From assembly GCA_002387845.1 (NCBI GenBank), contig DGLB01000077.1, forward strand, positions 1 through 48,868: a DNA stretch of 48,868 bases, read 5' to 3'. This document shows positions 8,836-17,887 of this stretch, in pieces. The position numbers and the translations under genes were made by a program. Every line of letters starts with the position of its first letter. Within the stretch, counting starts at the first letter, position 1. Under the pieces are notes generated by a model that searched no databases, was not told where the DNA came from, and saw only the letters and a program-made list of their open reading frames with translations. The stretch comes from Stenotrophomonas maltophilia (GTDB lineage Bacteria > Pseudomonadota > Gammaproteobacteria > Xanthomonadales > Xanthomonadaceae).

Positions 8836-9345
8836 ATGTCCGCGAACGTGCCCGAATTGCTGGATGCCTGGCGGATGGTCGCAGCGCGCAGGCGCTTCGA
8901 AGGCCAGGTGAACCTGGCTGACCTGACCCGCCTGCAAGGCCTTGTTGCCGATACCGAAGGAACGTGCACCTATGCACTGGAATTCGGACGCGACGAGATC
9001 GTGCGGGTATCCTATGTGGAACTGACCATTACCACCGAGCTGCCGCTGACCTGTCAGCGCAGCATGCAGCGATTCCTGTTGCCGGTGCACGTGGTGCAGC
9101 GTCTTGGCCTGGTCCGCGACGAAGCTGAAGAAGCGGCGTTGCCGGAAGAGTACGAAGCGCTGCTGGTGCCTGAGGACGGCGAGCTGCGTCCGCTGGACGT
9201 GGTCGAGGACGAGCTGGTCCTGGCCGTGCCGGTGGTGCCGCTGTCGCCTGATGGTGAAGCGGTTGACCGTGACTGGGCACCGACCGAAGAAGAAACAAGC
9301 AAGGCCAACCCGTTCGCGGCGTTGGCGGCGCTGAAGAAACAATAG
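8836..9345 (+). CDS. yceD: YceD family protein (DUF177)
   Basis: With the start at ATG 8836 (MSANVPELLDAW) it has 169 residues. An upstream in-frame TTG exists but lacks a convincing ribosome site. Hallmarks are a conserved internal cysteine in LPLTCQRSMQRF and an acidic C-terminal half. YceD is linked to 23S rRNA/ribosome biogenesis in plants and E. coli and almost always sits directly upstream of rpmF, as it does here. Confidence 0.9.
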   Translation: MSANVPELLDAWRMVAARRRFEGQVNLADLTRLQGLVADTEGTCTYALEFGRDEIVRVSYVELTITTELPLTCQRSMQRFLLPVHVVQRLGLVRDEAEEAALPEEYEALLVPEDGELRPLDVVEDELVLAVPVVPLSPDGEAVDRDWAPTEEETSKANPFAALAALKKQ

Positions 9346-9452
9346 CAGCCGGTTGTCGTCGGCGGCTGCGGCGAAAGCGAAGACTGTGCTGGGCGCTGGC
9401 GTCCTGTGCGACGAAACGACGAAGCAAAACGAACCGAGTTTGGAGCAATCCC

Positions 9453-9650
9453 ATGGCTGTGCAGAAATCCCGAGTTACCCCGTCCCGCCGCGGCCAGCGC
9501 CGTTCGCATGACGCCCTGAGCGCCAAGCAGCTGTCGACCGACCCGACCACCGGCGAAGTGCATCTGCGTCACCACATCACCGCTGACGGTTTCTACCGTG
9601 GCAAGAAGGTGATCACGACCAAGTCGAACTCGGTCGTCGAAGAAGATTGA
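9453..9650 (+). CDS. rpmF: 50S ribosomal protein L32
   Basis: The 65-residue basic protein begins MAVQKSRVTPSRRGQRRSHD, with the conserved GEVHLRHHIT segment. It lacks the zinc-binding cysteines of the C+ L32 form, as is usual in gammaproteobacteria. GGAG lies shortly before the ATG. It belongs to the yceD-rpmF-fab transcript. Confidence 0.97.
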   Translation: MAVQKSRVTPSRRGQRRSHDALSAKQLSTDPTTGEVHLRHHITADGFYRGKKVITTKSNSVVEED

Positions 9651-9660
9651 TCAGTGTGAA

Positions 9661-9689
9661 GGCCGCTGCCCGGTCGGGCGGCGGCCTTT
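9661..9689 (+). terminator. GC-rich hairpin after rpmF
   Basis: An 11-bp stem (GGCCGCTGCCC / GGGCGGCGGCC, one G-U pair) with a 4-base loop, followed by TTTACCCTTTCTT. It may be a partial terminator or attenuator separating rpmF from fabH. Confidence 0.6.
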
Positions 9690-9734
9690 ACCCTTTCTTC
9701 CAGGCCGCGTTGCGGCCGCGTTTCAGGAATTGCA

Positions 9735-10712
9735 ATGAGCAAGCGGATCTACTCGAGGATCGCGGGCACCGGTAGTTATTTGCCCGAAAAAGTGCTGACC
9801 AACCAGGATCTGGAGAAATTGGTCGACACCAGCGATGAGTGGATTCAAACGCGCACCGGTATTCGCGAACGGCACATTGCCGCCGACAGCGAAACCACCA
9901 GCGACCTCGGCTATCACGCCGCGGTGCGTGCGTTGGAGGCCGCCGGTATCGAGGCCTCGCAGCTCGACATGATCGTGGTGGGTACCACCACCCCTGATCT
10001 GATTTTCCCCTCCACCGCGTGCCTGATCCAGGCCAAGCTCGGTGTGAGCGGTTGCCCCGCCTTTGATGTGAACGCCGCCTGCTCGGGCTTCGTGTTCGCG
10101 CTGAGCGTGGCCGACAAATTCATCCGTTCCGGTGATGCCCGCCATGTGCTGGTGATCGGTGCGGAAACCCTGACCCGTATCGTGGACTGGAACGACCGCA
10201 CCACCTGCGTGCTGTTCGGTGACGGCGCGGGCGCGGTGGTGCTCAAGGCCGACGAAGACACCGGCATTCTCAGCACCCACCTGCATTCCGATGGCAGCAA
10301 GAAAGAGCTGCTGTGGAACCCGGTCGGCGTGTCCGCCGGTTTTGGCGATGCCGAAAACGCCCGCGGCGCGATCCTGATGAAGGGCAACGACGTCTTCAAG
10401 TACGCCGTGAAGGCGCTGGATTCGGTCGTCGACGAAACCCTGCATGCCAACGGCCTGGACAAGAGCGACCTGGACTGGCTGATTCCGCACCAGGCCAACC
10501 TGCGCATCATTGAAGCCACTGCCAAGCGCCTGGACATGTCCATGGACCAGGTGGTGGTCACCGTCGACAAGCACGGCAACACCTCCTCCGGCTCGGTGCC
10601 GCTGGCGCTGGACGCCGCGGTGCGCTCCGGCCGCGTGCAGCGCGGCCAGTTGCTGCTGCTGGAAGCCTTCGGTGGCGGCTTCACGTGGGGTTCGGCTCTG
10701 CTGCGTTATTAA
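9735..10712 (+). CDS. fabH: 3-oxoacyl-ACP synthase III
   Basis: This 325-residue protein has the complete KAS III triad: Cys116 (NAACSGF), His252 (PHQAN) and Asn282 (KHGNTSSGS). It condenses acetyl-CoA or another short acyl-CoA with malonyl-ACP to begin type II fatty-acid synthesis. In E. coli plsX separates rpmF from fabH; here no gene lies between them. Confidence 0.97.
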   Translation: MSKRIYSRIAGTGSYLPEKVLTNQDLEKLVDTSDEWIQTRTGIRERHIAADSETTSDLGYHAAVRALEAAGIEASQLDMIVVGTTTPDLIFPSTACLIQAKLGVSGCPAFDVNAACSGFVFALSVADKFIRSGDARHVLVIGAETLTRIVDWNDRTTCVLFGDGAGAVVLKADEDTGILSTHLHSDGSKKELLWNPVGVSAGFGDAENARGAILMKGNDVFKYAVKALDSVVDETLHANGLDKSDLDWLIPHQANLRIIEATAKRLDMSMDQVVVTVDKHGNTSSGSVPLALDAAVRSGRVQRGQLLLLEAFGGGFTWGSALLRY

Positions 10713-10754
10713 TGCGTTAAACGGTCACGCGCGGCCTTGTGCCGCATGCGTTTC

Positions 10755-10776
10755 ACACGGCCCCGTTTTGGGGCCG
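10755..10776 (+). other. Intergenic hairpin between fabH and the kinase-like gene
   Basis: The inverted repeat CGGCCCC / GGGGCCG with a short TTTT-containing loop is followed by TTCGCATTT. It has no long T-run, so it is a weak terminator or an mRNA-processing/stabilising stem. Confidence 0.45.
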
Positions 10777-10798
10777 TTCGCATTTCTGGAGACACCTC

Positions 10799-11581
10799 AT
10801 GGTCGAGCCCATTGTCATTGAAGGGCAGCGCGCCTGGCTGAAGCAGTACGGCGAGGGCAGCCGTGCCGTCGCGCTGGGCCTGCTGCGGTTCATCGCCAAC
10901 CGCTTCCAGCTGGACGCCCTGCGCCCGCCGCCGCACCGCGGGGGTGACGCCGCCCGTGAGACCGAAGCCCGCCGCCTGGCTGAACTGCTGGCCCAGGGCG
11001 TGAACGTGCCGCATGTGATTGGCAGCGGCCACGCCGCGCTGGTGCTGGGCGACAACGGCAGCTCGTTCAATACCTGTCTGCGCCAGGCCGACGATGCCGG
11101 CCGCGACGTGCTGGTGGCCGCCGCCATGCAGGCCATTGCCGCCGCCCACCACAAGGGCGCGTATTTCGGCCAGCCGCTGCCCCGCAACCTGACCTGGGAC
11201 GGCCACAGCGTCGGCTTCATCGATTTCGAGGAAGACCCGCTGGAAGTGATGGACCTGGCCCAGGCCCAGGCCCGCGACTGGCTGATGTTCGGCTACGGCG
11301 TGGCCAAGTATTACGAACACCGCCCCGAGCGCCTGCAGGAACTGATGGCGCAGGCCATGGACGGGGTGGACAGTCCGGTGCTGGCCCACGCCCACGCGGT
11401 CTCCGGCCGGCTGCAGCGGTTGGCCCGCTACAGCCTGAAAATGGGCCGTTCGGCGCGCGCACTGGCCCATGCCATCCTGATCGTGCACGGGGCCACCACG
11501 CTGGGCATGGTGATGCTGCTGGCCATCTGCGTGGACTTCTTCGCCGACGGTGAACTGGACGTCCTGCAGCTGTTCGTGTGA
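10799..11581 (+). CDS. Protein-kinase-like (BUD32/Kdo-kinase-like) protein with C-terminal TM segment
   Basis: The 260-residue product starts at ATG 10799 after CTGGAGACACCTC. Kinase-like elements can be recognised: a Gly-containing strand (VIGSGHAALVLGD), a catalytic-loop-like stretch (AAHHKGAYFGQPLPRNLTW) and a metal-binding-loop-like IDFEEDP. The canonical HRD is not clear. A hydrophobic segment near residues 225-250 suggests membrane attachment. It lies between fabH and fabD, where a link to lipid or envelope synthesis would make sense, but substrate and activity are unknown. Confidence 0.6.
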   Translation: MVEPIVIEGQRAWLKQYGEGSRAVALGLLRFIANRFQLDALRPPPHRGGDAARETEARRLAELLAQGVNVPHVIGSGHAALVLGDNGSSFNTCLRQADDAGRDVLVAAAMQAIAAAHHKGAYFGQPLPRNLTWDGHSVGFIDFEEDPLEVMDLAQAQARDWLMFGYGVAKYYEHRPERLQELMAQAMDGVDSPVLAHAHAVSGRLQRLARYSLKMGRSARALAHAILIVHGATTLGMVMLLAICVDFFADGELDVLQLFV

Positions 11582-11664
11582 GGCCCCACATACGCGCCAG
11601 TACAGACGAAGGCGGCTAAACCCCCTTATCATTCGCCGTTCGATTTTTGCAGGCGGACCCCCGC

Positions 11665-12609
11665 GTGACCGATTCCACTCTTGCTTTCGTGTTCCCCGGC
11701 CAGGGCTCCCAGTCACTGGGCATGCTGGCCGAGCTCTCCGAACTGCACCCGCAGGTTCGTGAAGCCTTCACCGAAGCCTCTGACGGTGCCGGCGTGGACC
11801 TGTGGGCGCTCTCGCAGGGCGGCCCGGAAGAAATGCTCAACCGCACCGAATACACCCAGCCTGCGCTGCTGGCCGCCAGCATTGGCGTGTGGCGCGCGTG
11901 GCAGGCGGTCGGTGGTGCCAAGCCGGCGGTGCTGGCCGGCCACAGCCTGGGTGAATACACCGCGCTGGTGGCCGCTGGTGCGCTGACCCTGCGCGATGGT
12001 GCCCATCTGGTGCGCCTGCGCGGCCAGCTGATGCAGGACGCGGCCCCGGCCGGCGTCGGTGCCATGGCCGCCGTGCTCGGTGCCGAAGACGCGCTGGTGC
12101 TGGAGGTCTGTGAGCAGGCCGCCGGCAGCCAGGTGGTGGTGCCTGCCAACTACAACTCGCCCGGCCAGATCGTGATCGGCGGCGACGCCGCCGCGGTCGA
12201 CCGCGCGCTGGCGCTGCTGGCCGAAAAGGGCGTGCGCAAGGCGGTGAAGCTGGCGGTCAGCGTGCCCTCGCACACCCCGCTGATGCGCGAAGCGGCCAAC
12301 CGCCTGGCCGAAACCATGGCCGGCCTGCAGTGGCAGGCTCCGGCACTGCCGGTGGTGCAGAACGTGGACGCCCGCGTGCATGACGGCGTGGACGCCATCC
12401 GCCAGGCGCTGGTGCAGCAGCTGTACCAGCCGGTGCAGTGGACCGGTTGCGTGCAGGCGCTGGCCGCACGTGGCGTGACCCGCGTGGCCGAGTGCGGCCC
12501 CGGAAAGGTGCTCACGGGTTTGATCAAGCGCATCGACAAGGGCCTGGACGCGCGTACGCTGTCCACCCCGGCCGACTTTGAAACCGCCCGCGAAACCTGG
12601 GCCGCCTGA
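11665..12609 (+). CDS. fabD: Malonyl-CoA:ACP transacylase
   Basis: The chosen GTG start at 11665 gives 314 residues (VTDSTLAFVFPGQGSQ) and has AGGCGG upstream. The catalytic Ser94 lies in AGHSLGEYTA and His203 in SVPSHTPLM, and the GQGSQ oxyanion loop is present. It transfers malonyl from CoA to ACP. It is followed 28 bases later by fabG in the usual fabD-fabG-acpP-fabF order. Confidence 0.97.
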   Translation: MTDSTLAFVFPGQGSQSLGMLAELSELHPQVREAFTEASDGAGVDLWALSQGGPEEMLNRTEYTQPALLAASIGVWRAWQAVGGAKPAVLAGHSLGEYTALVAAGALTLRDGAHLVRLRGQLMQDAAPAGVGAMAAVLGAEDALVLEVCEQAAGSQVVVPANYNSPGQIVIGGDAAAVDRALALLAEKGVRKAVKLAVSVPSHTPLMREAANRLAETMAGLQWQAPALPVVQNVDARVHDGVDAIRQALVQQLYQPVQWTGCVQALAARGVTRVAECGPGKVLTGLIKRIDKGLDARTLSTPADFETARETWAA

Positions 12610-12637
12610 GCTCCACGTCATTCAAGGAAACAGATTC

Positions 12638-13381
12638 ATGAGCAAGCCCCTGCAGGGTGAAATCGCACTGGTGACCGGTGCCAGCCGTGGCATTGGCGCT
12701 GCCATTGCCGACACGCTGGCCGCCCAGGGCGCCACCGTCATCGGCACCGCCACCACCGAATCCGGTGCAGCCGCCATTGGCGAGCGCCTGGCCGCGCTGG
12801 GTGGCCACGGCCGCGCGCTGAACGTCACCGACGCCGCCGCGCTGGAAGCCGTGCTCGATGCCATCACCAAGGAATTCGGCCCGATCTCCATCCTCGTCAA
12901 CAATGCCGGCATCACCCGCGACAATCTGCTGATGCGCATGAAGGAAGAGGACTGGCAGGCCATTCTCGACACCAACCTGACCAGCGTGTACCGCACCTCC
13001 AAGGCGGTGATGCGCGGCATGATGAAGGCGCGCAAGGGCCGCATCATCAACATCGCCTCGGTCATCGGTGTCACCGGCAACGCCGGGCAGGCCAATTACG
13101 CCGCCGCCAAGGCCGGCATCATTGCCTTCTCCAAGTCGCTGGCCAAGGAAATCGGTTCGCGCAACATCACCGTCAATGTGGTCGCCCCCGGCTTCATCGA
13201 CACCGACATGACCAAGGCCCTGCCGGAAGAGCAGCGCACCGGTCTGGTCAAAAGCATCGCGCTGGAACGCCTCGGCGAGCCGGCTGATATCGCCAACGCG
13301 GTGGCGTTCCTGGCCGGCCCTTCGGCCAGCTACATCACCGGCGAAACCCTCCATGTGAACGGCGGCATGTACATGCCGTAA
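12638..13381 (+). CDS. fabG: 3-oxoacyl-ACP reductase
   Basis: This 247-residue SDR protein has the NADPH-binding TGASRGIG (13-20), NNAG (88-91) and the catalytic Ser141, Tyr154 and Lys158. It performs the first reduction of each elongation cycle. ATG 12638 follows AAGGAAACAG. Length and motifs are normal. Confidence 0.97.
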   Translation: MSKPLQGEIALVTGASRGIGAAIADTLAAQGATVIGTATTESGAAAIGERLAALGGHGRALNVTDAAALEAVLDAITKEFGPISILVNNAGITRDNLLMRMKEEDWQAILDTNLTSVYRTSKAVMRGMMKARKGRIINIASVIGVTGNAGQANYAAAKAGIIAFSKSLAKEIGSRNITVNVVAPGFIDTDMTKALPEEQRTGLVKSIALERLGEPADIANAVAFLAGPSASYITGETLHVNGGMYMP

Positions 13382-13533
13382 GCATGTGGCGCAGGGACTG
13401 CGCCGCAAGTGGTTGATCCACTTAGCCTTTTGCTGCAAATGCATGGGCCACGCGGTTTCCACTACACTATCCCACGGCCATCACTCCCTGATGGCAATAC
13501 TTTGAACCACTACTCCATCTGGAGCGATATCCA

Positions 13534-13773
13534 ATGAGCACCATCGAAGAACGCGTCAAGAAAATCGTCGTCGAACAGCTTGGCGTCAAGGAAGAAGAAG
13601 TCACCAACAGCGCATCGTTCGTCGATGACCTGGGCGCTGACTCGCTGGACACCGTTGAGCTGGTGATGGCGCTGGAAGAAGAATTCGAGTGCGAGATCCC
13701 GGACGAAGAAGCCGAAAAGATCAGCACCGTGCAGGCTGCCATCGACTACATCAAGGCCCACGTCAAGGCCTGA
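13534..13773 (+). CDS. acpP: Acyl carrier protein
   Basis: The 79-residue acidic protein carries Ser37 in GADSLDTVEL, the site of 4'-phosphopantetheine attachment. GGAGCGATATCC precedes the ATG. The 152-bp gap before it probably carries its own promoter, which would fit the high ACP demand; I did not pin down exact -35/-10 boxes. Confidence 0.98.
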   Translation: MSTIEERVKKIVVEQLGVKEEEVTNSASFVDDLGADSLDTVELVMALEEEFECEIPDEEAEKISTVQAAIDYIKAHVKA

Positions 13774-13788
13774 TGTCAGCCGGCTGAT

Positions 13789-13816
13789 GCGCGTGTGTGG
13801 TTTTTCCACCACGCGC
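13789..13816 (+). other. Hairpin in the acpP-fabF intergenic region
   Basis: Near-perfect stem GCGCGTGTGTGG / CCACCACGCGC with a TTTTT loop and one bulge. A second stem, GGGCCGC / GCGGCCC, lies at 13832-13849. Neither is followed by a T-run. They could stabilise the acpP end or lower read-through into fabF. Confidence 0.45.
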
Positions 13817-13880
13817 AACGGCACCCCCATGGGGCCGCGCTTGCGGCCCTGTGTATTTGTAAGCGTCAGGAGAATCTGAA

Positions 13881-15143
13881 ATGAAGCGTCGCGTCGTCGT
13901 TACCGGCATGGGCATGGTCTCGCCGTTGGGCAATGATCTGGCCACCAGTTGGAAGGGCATCACCGAAGGCCGCTCCGGCATCGGTCCGCTGACCAATGTT
14001 TCAGATGCTTACCTGGAGCGTTTCACCACCAAGATTGCAGGTGAGGTCAAAGGCTTTGACATCACCGCCGACAACGAACAGTTCGGCAAATTCCGGGTCA
14101 GTGGCAAAGATGCCAAGAAGATGGACCCGTTCATTCATTACGGCCTGGGCGCTTCGTTCATGGCCCTGCACGATTCCGGCCTTGAGATCACCGACGCCAA
14201 TGCCGAGCGCATCGGCGCGATCGTCGGTGCCGGCATCGGCGGCCTGCTTGGCATTGAAGAGCAGACCATCGAATTCCACGAGGGCAAGAAGATCTCGCCC
14301 TTCTATGTGCCCAAGACCATCATCAACATGCTGCCGGGCCAGCTGAGCATCATCACCGGCCTGAAGGGCCCGTCCTTCTCTGCCGTGTCGGCGTGCGCCA
14401 CCTCGAATCATTCCATCGGCACGGCCATGCGCATGATCCAGTACGGCGATGCGGACGTGATGGTCGTGGGCGGTGCCGAGCGTGGCTCCTCGCCGACCGC
14501 ACTGGGCGGCTTCTGCGCGATGAAGGCCATGAGCACCCGCAACGATGCCCCCGAACAGGCCTCGCGCCCGTGGGACAAGGACCGCGACGGCTTCGTGCTG
14601 GGCGACGGTGCCGGCATTCTGATTCTGGAAGAGTACGAACACGCCAAGGCGCGTGGCGCGAAGATCTACTGCGAGCTCGCCGGCTTCGGTGCCAGCTCCG
14701 ACGCGTACCACATGACTGCGCCCAGCGAGAACGGCGAAGGTGCCGCCCGCTGCATGACCATGGCCCTGAAGGACGCCGGCGTCACGCCGGACCAGGTCGG
14801 CTACCTCAACGCACACGGCACCTCCACGCCGCTGGGTGATCTGGGCGAAACCATGGCCATGAAGACCGCCTTCGGCGACCACGCCTACAAGATGATGGTC
14901 AGCTCCACCAAGAGCATGACCGGCCACCTGCTCGGCGCGGCCGGCGGCGTGGAAGCCATCTTCTCGGTGCTCGCCATCCGCGACAACATCATCCCGCCGA
15001 CCATCAATCTGGAACAGCCGGGCGAAGGCTGCGACCTGGACTACGTGCCGAACGTGGCCCGTGAAGCGACCGTCGACGTGGTCATGTCGAACGGCTTCGG
15101 CTTCGGCGGCACCAACGGCACGCTGGTGTTCAAGCGCGTCTAA
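13881..15143 (+). CDS. fabF: 3-oxoacyl-ACP synthase II
   Basis: The 420-residue protein has the Cys-His-His triad: Cys172 (VSACATSNH), His312 (NAHGTSTPLGD) and His349 (TGHLLGAAGG). It elongates acyl chains, including the unsaturated C16:1 to C18:1 step. AGGAGAATCTGAA precedes the ATG. It is the last gene of the fab cluster and is followed by a hairpin. Confidence 0.97.
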   Translation: MKRRVVVTGMGMVSPLGNDLATSWKGITEGRSGIGPLTNVSDAYLERFTTKIAGEVKGFDITADNEQFGKFRVSGKDAKKMDPFIHYGLGASFMALHDSGLEITDANAERIGAIVGAGIGGLLGIEEQTIEFHEGKKISPFYVPKTIINMLPGQLSIITGLKGPSFSAVSACATSNHSIGTAMRMIQYGDADVMVVGGAERGSSPTALGGFCAMKAMSTRNDAPEQASRPWDKDRDGFVLGDGAGILILEEYEHAKARGAKIYCELAGFGASSDAYHMTAPSENGEGAARCMTMALKDAGVTPDQVGYLNAHGTSTPLGDLGETMAMKTAFGDHAYKMMVSSTKSMTGHLLGAAGGVEAIFSVLAIRDNIIPPTINLEQPGEGCDLDYVPNVAREATVDVVMSNGFGFGGTNGTLVFKRV

Positions 15144-15166
15144 GTACCAGCGAAATGCGACATCGA

Positions 15167-15193
15167 CCAAGGCCGCCTTCCGGGCGGCCTTGG
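15167..15193 (+). terminator. Hairpin after fabF
   Basis: CCAAGGCCGCC / GGCGGCCTTGG stem with a short TTCCG-type loop just after the fabF stop. Little T follows (CGTTTGTGG). Probable terminator. Confidence 0.6.
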
Positions 15194-15204
15194 CGTTTGT
15201 GGCG

Positions 15205-15230
15205 GTAGCGCCGGCCGTTGGCCGGCCCTC
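15205..15230 (+). repeat. GTAG-type palindromic repeat (SMAG-like REP)
   Basis: GTAG followed by a GCCGGCC / GGCCGGC inverted repeat, in the fabF-pabB gap. It matches the layout of the Stenotrophomonas GTAG REP family, with a different stem from the other copies here. Confidence 0.55.
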
Positions 15231-15291
15231 ACAATGTGACCGCGGCCCTCATCCGCGCACACCACGCACACCCACCTCCGCCGGTACCCAC

Positions 15292-16647
15292 ATGTTCCAG
15301 ACCCGCCCGCTGCCCGCCACCACCGATCTCCCGGCACTCCAACGGCTGGCCCCGGCGCGCTACCCGCTGCTGATGGAATCCACCGCCTCCGGCACCGCCC
15401 AGGGCCGCTGGGACCTGCTGCTCATGGCCAGTGGCCCCGCGCTCGCCCTGAACAATGACGGCGTGGTCCGCGACGAAACCGGCACCGCCCACGAAGGCAC
15501 CTTCCTGCAGGTTCTCGACGCTCACTGGCAGGCCAGCCGTCTGCCACGCGAAGAAACCGGCCTGCCATTCCGCGGTGGCTGGGCGCTGATGCTCGACTAC
15601 GAGCTGGCCGGCCAGATTGAATCCGTCCTGGCGCTGCCCACCCGCGCCGACGGCCTGCCGTCCGCATTGGCGCTGCGCTGCCCCGCAGGCGTGCTGCACG
15701 ACCGCGTGCTGGGCCAGTACCACGCCGTGTGCGAAACCGGCAGCGAGGCGCTGCTGGACACCTTGCTGGCCGACCTGCAGGCAGCCGGGACGCAGCCCGC
15801 GCTGCCGGCCTGGCAGCCGCCGCAGCAGATGGACGAAGACGCCCCCGCGCGCTTCACCGACGGCGTGGCGAAGGTCATCGACTACCTGCGTGCCGGCGAC
15901 GTGTTCCAGGTGAATCTGTCGCGCCGCTGGGTCGCGCAGTTCAACCAGGACCTCGACCCGCACGCCCTGTACGCACAACTGCGCGTCGCCAACCCCGCAC
16001 CCTTCGCCGGCCTGTTCATCGCGCAGGGCAGGGCCGTCGTCAGTTCCTCGCCCGAACGCCTCGTCTCCGTGCACGGCGACGACGTGCAGACCCGCCCCAT
16101 CGCCGGCACCCGCCCGCGCTTCGCCGGGGATGACGATGCCGAGCGCATCCGCGAACTGGTCGGCCACCCCAAGGAGCGCGCCGAGCACGTGATGCTGATC
16201 GACCTCGAACGCAACGACCTCGGCCGTATCTGCAGCCCCGGCAGCGTGGAGGTGGACGAACTGATGACGGTGGAAAGCTACGCCCACGTGCACCACATCG
16301 TCAGCAACGTGCGCGGCCGACTGCTGCCCGGCACCACCCCCGGGCAGGTGATTGCCGCCACCTTCCCGGGCGGCACCATCACCGGCTGCCCCAAGGTGCG
16401 CTGCATGCAGATCATTGCCGAGCTTGAGCAGACCGCGCGCGGTGCCTACACCGGTGCGTTCGGCTGGCTGAACCGTGACGGTGACCTCGACCTGAACATC
16501 CTCATCCGCACTGCCGAAGTCGCCGGCCCCCACGCCGCGTTCCGCACCGGTGCCGGCATCGTCGTTGATTCCGATCCCAGCAAGGAACTCGACGAAACCC
16601 GCGCCAAAGCCCGCGGCCTGATGCGCGCGCTGGGCCGCAACGACTGA
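15292..16647 (+). CDS. pabB: Aminodeoxychorismate synthase component I
   Basis: I chose ATG 15292 (451 residues, MFQTRPLP). Chorismate-binding-enzyme motifs are complete: GTRPR, ERAEHVMLIDLERNDLGR, VESYAHVHHIVSNVRG and FPGGTITGCPKVRC. This enzyme aminates chorismate to 4-amino-4-deoxychorismate for folate. The TGCPK signature and the position before mltG-tmk-holB favour PabB over TrpE; pabC, which often follows, is absent. Confidence 0.88.
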   Translation: MFQTRPLPATTDLPALQRLAPARYPLLMESTASGTAQGRWDLLLMASGPALALNNDGVVRDETGTAHEGTFLQVLDAHWQASRLPREETGLPFRGGWALMLDYELAGQIESVLALPTRADGLPSALALRCPAGVLHDRVLGQYHAVCETGSEALLDTLLADLQAAGTQPALPAWQPPQQMDEDAPARFTDGVAKVIDYLRAGDVFQVNLSRRWVAQFNQDLDPHALYAQLRVANPAPFAGLFIAQGRAVVSSSPERLVSVHGDDVQTRPIAGTRPRFAGDDDAERIRELVGHPKERAEHVMLIDLERNDLGRICSPGSVEVDELMTVESYAHVHHIVSNVRGRLLPGTTPGQVIAATFPGGTITGCPKVRCMQIIAELEQTARGAYTGAFGWLNRDGDLDLNILIRTAEVAGPHAAFRTGAGIVVDSDPSKELDETRAKARGLMRALGRND

Positions 16648-16746
16648 CTCACCGCATCCCTGTATCCTGTACGGCGTGCTGTGGCGCGCGCCCGGCCGCC
16701 CGAAACGTCGGACATACTCCGCCGGATGAAACGCCGGGGACGCCCC

Positions 16747-16770
16747 GTAGAGCCGGGCTTGCCCGGCTGC
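16747..16770 (+). repeat. SMAG-type REP
   Basis: GTAG followed by the inverted repeat AGCCGGGC / GCCCGGCT with a TT loop, in the 175-bp pabB-mltG gap. The core recurs near 26.65, 27.1, 29.05, 36.6 and 46.6 kb. Confidence 0.85.
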
Positions 16771-16822
16771 CCGGAAAACCCGAACCACCCGTAACAACCG
16801 GAACCACGCAAAAAGGACCCCC

Positions 16823-17887
16823 ATGGCAGGTGCAAAACGAGGTTGTCTAGCCATCCTCACCGGGCTTGTGCTGATCGCCGTCCTCCTCGCCGCCGCCGGC
16901 CTCTGGTTCTGGCAATCCCAATCCAGCTTCGCCGACGAGCCGATCACCCCCGACCAACCGGCCGTGATCATCGCCCCGGGCGATGGCCTCAACACCGTGC
17001 TGCGCAAACTGCGCGAGGTCGGCGTTGACGAAGGCACCGACACCCAATGGCAGCTGCTTGCGCGCCAGCTCGACGCCGCCGGCAAGCTCAAAGTCGGCGA
17101 GTACGCCCTGGACAACAGCCTCACCCCGCGCGAACTGCTCACCCGCATGCGCCAGGGCCGCGTCGTCCAGCACCGCGTCACCATCGTCGAAGGCTGGAAC
17201 ATCCGCCAGCTGCGCGCCGCGCTCAAGCGCGCCGATCCGCTGGTGCACACCACCGACGACCTCAGCGACAGCGAACTGATGGCCAAGCTCGGCTTCCCCG
17301 GCCAGCACCCCGAAGGCCGCTTCCTGCCGGAGACCTACGTCTACCAGCGCGGCGACACCGACGTGGACGTGCTCAAGCGTGCCCATGCCGCGATGGAAAA
17401 GGAACTGGCTGCCGCCTGGGACAGCCGCAGCGACGACCTGCCGCTCAACACTCCGTACGAACTGCTTACCCTGGCCTCCATCATCGAAAAAGAAACCGCA
17501 CTGGCCAGCGAGCGTCCGCAGATTGCCGGCGTGTTCGCGCGCCGCCTGAAAATGGGCATGCGCCTGCAGACCGACCCCACTGTCATCTACGGCATTGGCA
17601 GCAGCTACGACGGCAACATCCGCAAGCGCGACCTCACCACCGATACCCCGTACAACACCTACACCCGTGCCGGCCTGACCCCCACGCCGATCGCCATGCC
17701 CGGCCGCGACGCGCTGCACGCCGCCGCGCAGCCGGCGCCTGGCAACGCGCTGTACTTCGTCGCCGTGGGTGACGGCAGCGGCGCGCACGTGTTCTCGGCC
17801 ACCTACGCCGACCACAACAGCGCCGTCGCCCGTTACCTGCAGCAGCTGCGCCAGCAGCGTGCGCAGCAGCAGGCACAACCGCAATGA
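16823..17887 (+). CDS. mltG: Endolytic murein transglycosylase
   Basis: This 354-residue protein has one N-terminal TM anchor (residues 9-30), a LysM-like segment and the YceG domain. Catalytic Glu222 lies in ASIIEKETAL, and the GIGSSYDGNIRKRDL and NTYTRAGLTPTPI motifs are present. MltG cleaves nascent glycan strands next to the inner membrane. Its stop overlaps the tmk start (ATGA), giving the common mltG-tmk-holB operon. Confidence 0.96.
   Translation: MAGAKRGCLAILTGLVLIAVLLAAAGLWFWQSQSSFADEPITPDQPAVIIAPGDGLNTVLRKLREVGVDEGTDTQWQLLARQLDAAGKLKVGEYALDNSLTPRELLTRMRQGRVVQHRVTIVEGWNIRQLRAALKRADPLVHTTDDLSDSELMAKLGFPGQHPEGRFLPETYVYQRGDTDVDVLKRAHAAMEKELAAAWDSRSDDLPLNTPYELLTLASIIEKETALASERPQIAGVFARRLKMGMRLQTDPTVIYGIGSSYDGNIRKRDLTTDTPYNTYTRAGLTPTPIAMPGRDALHAAAQPAPGNALYFVAVGDGSGAHVFSATYADHNSAVARYLQQLRQQRAQQQAQPQ

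Noticed and set aside
15229..17286. 685-codon minus-strand frame
   Set aside because: Shadow of pabB and mltG, both of which have intact catalytic motifs.
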